DNA from: Alphaproteobacteria bacterium
Lineage (GTDB): Bacteria > Pseudomonadota > Alphaproteobacteria > Micropepsales > Micropepsaceae
Assembly (NCBI GenBank): GCA_028869725.1
Contig: JAGWRJ010000630.1
Coordinates: forward strand, 1-16,658
Direction of reading: 5' to 3'
Length of the DNA: 16,658 bases
Part shown: piece after piece, positions 13,922 to 16,658 of the stretch
Layout of the letters: each line of letters opens with the position of its first letter
How positions within the stretch are numbered: position 1 is the first letter of the stretch
Program-made: the position numbers and the translations under genes
The notes under the pieces: model-generated
The model's database searches: none
What the model was told of the DNA's origin: nothing
Seen by the model: the letters and a program-made list of their open reading frames with translations, nothing else

Positions 13922-13944
13922 ACAAGTGCTATATGTCCACTTGT
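13922..13944 (+). promoter_or_regulatory. Hairpin overlapping the transposase start codon
   Basis: ACAAGTG (13922-13928) pairs perfectly with CACTTGT (13938-13944) around 9 nt. The 3' arm covers the first two bases of the GTG start at 13943. If transcribed from upstream the RNA would bury the start. A TATATG at 13930-13935 in the loop could be the transposase's own -10; transcripts starting after it would lack the 5' arm. Protection against read-through expression is known in other IS families. Confidence 0.5.
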
Positions 13945-14800
13945 GAACAAGCTGCCAATCGCGAAACGCGTCCAAGTGATCTCCGCCCTGATGGAAGGCG
14001 CGGGGGTGAACGCCACAAACCGCATGACGGGCGTTTCGAAGCCGACGATCCTGAAACTGGTCGCCGATCTCGGGACGGCGGGCGCGGCCTATCACGACAA
14101 GCACGTTCGCGGCGTGAAGGCTCGTCGCATCCAGTGCGACGAAATCTGGTCGTTCAACTACTGCAAAGACGTGAACCTCGCGAAGGCAAAAGCAGCACCA
14201 GAGAAGGCCGGTTCGACGTGGGCGTGGACCGCCATCGAAGCGCAAAGCAAGTTGATGATTTCCTATTGGGTTGGCGACCGTGACGGCGAAACGGCGCTGG
14301 CATTCATCGGGGACATGGCGTCTCGCATTGTGGATCGCCCGCAAGTCACGACCGATGGTCTGGCGTCCTACGTTGGCGCAATCGAAGAAATCTTCGGCGA
14401 TGACGTGGATTTTGCGCAGTTAATCAAGACGTACACCGAGACGCCCGATACGGGTCGCACAGAGAAGAAATACAGCCCCGGAGTGTGCACGGGCTGCTAC
14501 GGCAAGAAGGTCACCGGCAGACCCGACGCGCGCCATGTGAGCACGTCTTTCGTGGAGTCGAACAACCAGAAGATCAGGCAGCACAATCGCCGCTTCACTC
14601 GCCTGTCCTCCGGCCACAGCAAGAAGTTTGAGAACCATTGCCACCATCCGGCGATATTCTTCCTGTTCTACAATTTCGCCCGCGTGCATACGTCCCTGCG
14701 CATGTCGCCCGCTATGGCGGCTGGCATCGAGACACGGCTATGGGATATTGAGGACGTGGTCCGCCTGATGGACGCCGAAGAAGTGAAGCAGGGCGCCTAG
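13943..14800 (+). CDS. IS1-family DDE transposase (single-frame, ISMhu11-like)
   Basis: The 285-residue enzyme would cut and join the element's ends. An N-terminal helix-turn-helix (about 10-42, with NATNRMTGVSKPTILKLV) replaces the separate InsA protein of classical IS1. The catalytic triad is visible: D66 in IQCDEIWSF, D138 in TTDGLASYV and E205 in TSFVESNNQKIR, followed by a basic RQHNRRFTR stretch. The CDEIW motif is characteristic of IS1-family enzymes. The start is GTG at 13943; the nearby ATG at 13933 is in another frame. The TAG stop touches the right terminal repeat. No frameshift or stop is present. Confidence 0.9.
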   Translation: MNKLPIAKRVQVISALMEGAGVNATNRMTGVSKPTILKLVADLGTAGAAYHDKHVRGVKARRIQCDEIWSFNYCKDVNLAKAKAAPEKAGSTWAWTAIEAQSKLMISYWVGDRDGETALAFIGDMASRIVDRPQVTTDGLASYVGAIEEIFGDDVDFAQLIKTYTETPDTGRTEKKYSPGVCTGCYGKKVTGRPDARHVSTSFVESNNQKIRQHNRRFTRLSSGHSKKFENHCHHPAIFFLFYNFARVHTSLRMSPAMAAGIETRLWDIEDVVRLMDAEEVKQGA

Positions 14801-14818
14801 TCAAACTTTACCAGTGCC
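14801..14818 (-). repeat. Right terminal inverted repeat
   Basis: TCAAACTTTACCAGTGCC is the exact reverse complement of 11943-11960 and begins right after the transposase stop codon. Confidence 0.92.
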
Positions 14819-14877
14819 CGCTTCTGGATGCCGTTGAAGCCACGAGTATCCCCGGGACAAAGGCAGCCAGGCGATGA
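14819..14877 (+). pseudogene. Separated 3' end of the AAA_14/DUF4143 pseudogene, starting with the right target duplication
   Basis: Bases 14819-14826 are the second CGCTTCTG. Joined to 11942 without the element, the frame reads ...VEVMPLL-DAVEATSIPGTKAARR and stops at the TGA 14875-14877. This continuity supports both the element boundaries and the assignment of this short piece. Confidence 0.75.
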
Positions 14878-15060
14878 GAAGGGGGGAATCACCGCCCCGG
14901 ATCAGCCGACGCCTTGGTTACAAATTGCTGGGCGTTCTCAACGGGGCGACGCAACATTTGCGCGAAGTAATTAAGTATGATGTCACCGGAAATCGGCGAC
15001 GCGGAGGCGCGACACGATAACAATTCCGTACACACAGACTTGGAAGCAGCGCAGCATCAA
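14878..15060. other. Short non-coding stretch
   Basis: I found no supported gene, strong promoter or repeat between the pseudogene remnant and the hairpin at 15061. Confidence 0.4.
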
Positions 15061-15092
15061 CCGGAGCGCAGCGGGTTGGCGCTGCGCTCCGG
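15061..15092 (-). terminator. Hairpin terminator of the VOC gene
   Basis: CCGGAGCGCAGC (15061-15072) and GCTGCGCTCCGG (15081-15092) form a perfect 12-bp stem with an 8-nt loop. It begins 7 nt after the VOC stop codon on the minus strand. Only TTGAT follows, so the T-run is poor, but the position and stability favour a transcript end. Confidence 0.62.
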
Positions 15093-15098
15093 TGCCGA

Positions 15099-15482
15099 TC
15101 ACATGCGGTGCAATGCGCAGAGCTTGTTGCCGTCTGGATCGCGCAGATAGGCGAGATAGAGCCTGGGTCCTGCGCCGCCATTGTCGCGCACGCCTGGCGG
15201 GTCTTCGATCGAAGTGCCGCCGGCCGCGACGCCCGCCTTGTGCCAGGCATCCGCCTGCGCCGGGTCCTTGGCGGCAAAGCCGATGGTGCCGCCGTTGGCG
15301 TGCGTGGCGCTCTTGCCGTCGATAGGCTTCGAAATGCCGAAAATGCCCGTCGGCGTCATATAGAAGAGACGGCCCTTTGGATCGATCACGCCGGGCCCAA
15401 TACCCAGCGCCCCAAGCGTGGCGTCATAAAATTTCTTCGACCGTTCGATGTCGTTCGATCCCACGAAGATATGCGAGAACAT
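15099..15482 (-). CDS. VOC-family (glyoxalase/dioxygenase-fold) protein
   Basis: The 127-residue protein is one VOC module of two beta-alpha-beta-beta-beta units. The first is MFSHIFVGSNDIERSKKFYD with GRLFYMTPTGIFGISKP. The second starts HANGGTIGFAAKD and ends YLRDPDGNKLCALHRM. H4 and the His before ANGG are plausible metal ligands. The usual Glu of the DPDGNKxE motif is Cys here (NKLCAL), so metal binding may differ from glyoxalase I. The substrate cannot be predicted. AAGGA lies before the ATG at 15482; the open frame extends 47 codons upstream but without a ribosome site. It ends at a strong hairpin. Confidence 0.85.
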   Translation of the reverse strand: MFSHIFVGSNDIERSKKFYDATLGALGIGPGVIDPKGRLFYMTPTGIFGISKPIDGKSATHANGGTIGFAAKDPAQADAWHKAGVAAGGTSIEDPPGVRDNGGAGPRLYLAYLRDPDGNKLCALHRM

Positions 15483-15828
15483 GCGTTTCCTTCCCTTGAT
15501 GGCATGGCCTTGATGGAGATGGCCGGGAGTTTGCTGTCTCCCTCGCGCGGCGGCAACTCTTGAATTAGGTGAATTAGGGGGACACGGTACTTGGTTGCGG
15601 ACAGCGCGCCCGGTCGACGGCAAACAGGATACAGCATCTGTTCACGCAGACCCACCTCTCGCTGTGGTGCTCCGCGGCTGCTTATGGCGCGAGCCGGCCG
15701 GGTGTCGTGCGACAGGCGAAGTTGGAAGTTGCCCCAAGGCGGTCATGCCCGCAGTTGTCCTTACCCCCCTTGCCATGTGCCTATGTCACAGATTTTAGTT
15801 TTGCTGCCAACGGGACCGGGGGTGGGCA
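15483..15828. other. Non-coding divergent region with a short dispersed repeat
   Basis: There is no convincing gene in these 346 nt between the divergent VOC and permease genes. It includes a CGGCAA (15551-15556), AATTAGG repeats (15563-15578) and GGGACACGGTACTTGGTTG (15579-15597), which resembles 10579-10597. CTGTTCACG occurs at 15636-15644. Promoters for both genes must lie here; only a weak TTGCCA/TTTAGT pair (about 15768-15798) was noticed for the permease. Confidence 0.45.
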
Positions 15829-16658
15829 ATGGCAATGGATTCAGGGAGAGCGGAGCACGGCGGCCGCCTGCTGCGCATTCTGGGAACGCCGTTCGGCATC
15901 GCAGCGGGGATAGGCGCCATGATCGGCGCCGGCATCATGCGTGCCCCCTCCAGCATGGCCGCGCTGGTGCCGAACGGATACGTGCTGATCGGTCTGTTGC
16001 TGTTCGGCGCCGCCGTCATCACCCTTGGCTGCAACATGGTAGCCGAGATGGCTACGGCCATGCCGCGCGACGGCGGCGGCTACGTCTATGCACGGCGGGC
16101 CTTCGGCGATGTGGCCGGCCTGGCAGTTGGCTGGACGATGTGGATGTCCATCGTCGCTGGCGTCGCCGCGCTCTGCGTCGCCTTCGCCGACTTTCTCGGT
16201 GGGGTCTTGCCGATGACGCCGACCGACAGGATTCTTGTCGCGGTCGCGATGCAGGGCCTGCTCTTCGCCTACAATTATGCCGGCATCCGCGAGGGGCGCT
16301 TTGCTACCCTGCTCACCAGCGCGCTCAAGGCGATCGCGCTGCTGACCTTCGTCATCGCTGCCTTTCTGTTCGTCCCACATGTGGCGCCGACAGCGCATCT
16401 TGTAGCCACGACTGCCGTACCGCTGGGCTTTGCCGGCATCGTTGCAGCCTATCAACTCATCGACGGCGCCTATGCTGGGTGGGACATGTCGATCGCGTTT
16501 ACCGGCGAGAACGAAGATCCGGCGCGCGCCATTCCGCGCAGCTTGTTCGGCGGCGTGGTGGCCACCGCGGTGCTATATCTGGCCGTGATAGCCGTTATGC
16601 TTGCAACATTGGGCGCCAAGGGCCTCGCGGCAACGCCGTCGCCCTTCGCACGCATCGC
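15829..16658 (+). CDS. APC-superfamily amino-acid permease, 3' end beyond window
   Basis: The first 276 residues of a secondary transporter of the inner membrane are present, with no stop before the window edge. The first helix carries the APC hallmark GIGAMIGAGIM (about 27-37). Further hydrophobic segments follow near 50-70, 95-125, 132-150 and 162-185. The loop AGWDMSIAFTGENEDPARAI (about 217-236) matches the APC signature in which E/N-P-x-x-xIP follows the sixth helix. The substrate is probably an amino acid or polyamine exchanged with protons, but is not readable. Start: ATG at 15829 with GGGGGT upstream; the second ATG (15835) is also possible. Confidence 0.85.
   Translation, partial: MAMDSGRAEHGGRLLRILGTPFGIAAGIGAMIGAGIMRAPSSMAALVPNGYVLIGLLLFGAAVITLGCNMVAEMATAMPRDGGGYVYARRAFGDVAGLAVGWTMWMSIVAGVAALCVAFADFLGGVLPMTPTDRILVAVAMQGLLFAYNYAGIREGRFATLLTSALKAIALLTFVIAAFLFVPHVAPTAHLVATTAVPLGFAGIVAAYQLIDGAYAGWDMSIAFTGENEDPARAIPRSLFGGVVATAVLYLAVIAVMLATLGAKGLAATPSPFARI

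Larger units (their letters stand above)
11943..14818 (+). mobile_element. 2876-bp IS1-family (ISMhu11-like) element with cargo genes
   Basis: The element is bounded by perfect 18-bp inverted repeats and 8-bp direct duplications. Removing it with one duplication restores an open reading frame across the junction in the interrupted ATPase gene. It contains, left to right, a 53-residue basic protein (+), an HTH protein (-), an overlapping HicA-like protein (-), a 251-residue unknown protein (-), and the transposase (+) against the right end. Ordinary IS1 elements are about 0.7-1.2 kb, so around 2 kb is passenger DNA. The IS1-family ISMhu11 group is known to include longer elements. Both ends and all catalytic residues are intact, so it may still move. 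Confidence 0.88.

Noticed and set aside
13933..14283. ATG-started frame overlapping the transposase
   Set aside because: It is out of frame with the transposase, Arg/Gly-rich and without motifs.
15841..16455. Minus-strand frame of 204 codons
   Set aside because: It is antisense to the permease, whose membrane helices and APC signature are clear.
1..16658. CRISPR array, rRNA or tRNA genes
   Set aside because: No regularly spaced repeats, tRNA-like cloverleaf or rRNA stretches were recognised.

Overview
The window looks like chromosomal DNA of a GC-rich alphaproteobacterium. The evidence is high GC, Shine-Dalgarno-led genes, a DhlA-like haloalkane dehalogenase, a FATP-type acyl-CoA synthetase and an IS1-type transposase. 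I cannot name the genus. No rRNA, tRNA or CRISPR array was seen.

Layout. (1) 1-4437, minus strand: a truncated class I haloalkane dehalogenase, a very-long-chain acyl-CoA synthetase and a TPR protein. Two strong inverted repeats lie between the last two. (2) 4578-8334: six small or poorly known genes. Four have signal peptides or membrane helices. They include a three-helix membrane protein, a secreted CFI-box protein, a 100-residue secreted Ser-rich protein and, divergently, a two-gene membrane operon. (3) 8335-14877: accessory DNA. It starts with an RloA/RloB (AbiL-like) phage-defence pair behind a promoter that contains a perfect palindrome. A 19-nt repeat (17/19 identical) occurs on both sides of the pair. 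Next is a decayed AAA_14/DUF4143 ATPase whose 3' end is split by a complete 2876-bp insertion element. (4) 14878-16658: a VOC-fold protein with a hairpin terminator (minus strand) and the 5' part of an APC amino-acid permease (plus strand).

The most interesting object is the element at 11943-14818. It has perfect 18-bp terminal inverted repeats and 8-bp target duplications (CGCTTCTG). Removing the element plus one duplication restores an open reading frame across the junction. An IS1-family (ISMhu11-like) transposase lies against the right end. The remaining ~2 kb is cargo with its own promoters: a 53-residue basic protein whose start sits 7 nt after a -10 box, an overlapping pair made of a HicA-like protein and an HTH protein with an operator-like dyad, and a 251-residue protein with a winged-helix-like N-terminus and no function I recognise. 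The arrangement suggests an IS carrying a toxin-antitoxin-like or regulatory module, next to a defence system in an insertion-prone locus.

How the parts may work together (inference). The dehalogenase and synthetase may be co-transcribed, although 168 nt separate them. RloA and RloB are translationally coupled. The two overlapping cargo genes look autoregulated from the dyad over their -35 box.
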